From positions 124,001 to 188,000 of the forward strand of contig NZ_MPHJ01000007.1 of NCBI RefSeq assembly GCF_001957125.1: DNA of 64,000 nucleotides, given 5' to 3'. How positions within the stretch are numbered: the first letter of the stretch is position 1; every line of letters begins with the position of its first letter. The notes below the pieces were generated by a model that saw only the letters and a list, made by a program, of their open reading frames with translations, was not told the origin of the DNA and searched no databases. Made by a program: the position numbers and the translations under genes. Of this stretch, positions 63,564-64,000 are shown piece after piece. The DNA is from Shewanella sp. UCD-KL12. Its GTDB lineage: Bacteria; Pseudomonadota; Gammaproteobacteria; Enterobacterales; Shewanellaceae.

Positions 63564-64000
63564 GGGGTTAGCAGTATGGGCACTCTTTATCTACATACTT
63601 CGTCTTGTAGGTATGCCTTGGAATAAATTTAGTAAAGCCTTTTCATATATTGGTGGCGGTGCTTGGTTACTGTTTGTTTGGGTGGGCTTGTTGAACTACA
63701 CACCTATGGATCTTTCTGGGGGATCATTGGTTCAGTCGCCGCATATTCAACTGAGGCCAGCCTCTAGTCAGATTAAGGGGCAGGTAAAACATATCTATGT
63801 GAAACCGAATCAGCGGGTTGAGGCTGGTCAGCTTATTTATGAGTTAGATGGCGAGCCTTATCAGATAGCGTTGAATAAAGCTGTGGTAGCGAAGCAGTCT
63901 GCTGAACTTGAGCTAGCGCTTGCTAATGAGGATGTTAGCCTCGCTAAGAAAGAGCATCAGGCTGCTATTACAGATATTGAGATCAGTGAAAGCCAACTTT
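63556..64000 (+). CDS. HlyD family membrane-fusion protein, 3' end beyond the window
   Basis: The visible 148 codons start at ATG 63556 and stay open to the window end. There are two hydrophobic segments (about residues 5-20 and 35-48), then the first half of the biotinyl-lipoyl-like domain ('QIKGQVKHIYVKPNQRVEAGQLIYELDGEPYQIALNKA'), then the start of a coiled-coil hairpin ('KQSAELELALANEDVSLAKKE'). This is the layout of HlyD/EmrA/YiaV adaptors, which bridge the inner membrane to an outer pore or act with small membrane partners. Confidence 0.9.
   Translation, partial: MLEGLAVWALFIYILRLVGMPWNKFSKAFSYIGGGAWLLFVWVGLLNYTPMDLSGGSLVQSPHIQLRPASSQIKGQVKHIYVKPNQRVEAGQLIYELDGEPYQIALNKAVVAKQSAELELALANEDVSLAKKEHQAAITDIEISESQL

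Overview
The window looks like chromosomal DNA of a marine Shewanella species (Gammaproteobacteria). The evidence is an OmcA/MtrC-family outer-membrane multiheme cytochrome, a caa3-type cytochrome c oxidase cluster next to sulA-lexA-plsB, ompR-envZ divergent from greB, a bioH/comF/nfuA neighbourhood, and proteins typical of that genus. The species was not determined. Nearly all genes are recognisable core or common accessory genes. No prophage, CRISPR array, tRNA or rRNA was seen.

Layout: 1-2364 holds the 3' part of a penicillin-acylase-family lipoprotein, followed by a 1.1 kb gene-poor stretch with a MITE-like element between two similar hairpins. 3514-5935 is a lemA / DUF3137 / lytic transglycosylase operon. 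5942-9307 holds a MATE exporter, a divergent LysR regulator broken by an 11-bp tandem duplication, and two small enzymes. 9413-15261 holds rlmJ, a ToxR-like membrane regulator, an 11-heme cytochrome, and rsmJ with a diverged duplicate of its 3' end. 15308-20705 has a 25-residue membrane ORF, an outer-membrane protein, a chemoreceptor and envZ/ompR. 21072-26973 has greB, a methyltransferase, a ThDP enzyme and tex. 27313-37457 contains an LtaS-like sulfatase, bioH, comF, an M14 peptidase, nfuA, a second MATE exporter and a polysaccharide deacetylase. 37504-46491 is a chemotaxis operon in the order STAS, cheY, cheA, cheW, MCP, cheR, cheB. 46832-55945 is the cytochrome c oxidase locus (subunits II, I, CtaG, III, SURF1, CtaA, CtaB, Sco). 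56453-57613 is the lexA-sulA SOS operon. 57879-61605 has plsB and an aromatic amino acid permease. 61717-64000 has an AraC regulator divergent from a DUF3302-like / HlyD membrane pair.

Functional groups: the oxidase block contains heme A synthesis (CtaB, CtaA), copper delivery (Sco, CtaG) and SURF1 together with all structural subunits. A perfect FNR-type box upstream suggests oxygen control. The chemotaxis operon has its own receptor with five tandem PAS domains and a C-terminal WxxF tail suited to tethering the neighbouring CheR and CheB.

The least expected structures are these: (i) three 92-bp direct repeats in front of the last operon, each a ribosome-binding site plus a 31-codon mini-ORF that overlaps the next by ATGA; (ii) an 11-bp slippage duplication that breaks the LysR gene and would restore it exactly if one copy were lost; (iii) two potential three-way-junction RNA leaders before tex and rsmJ; (iv) unannotated small ORFs of 25 and 31 codons with good ribosome-binding sites; (v) a five-copy 390-bp PAS array.
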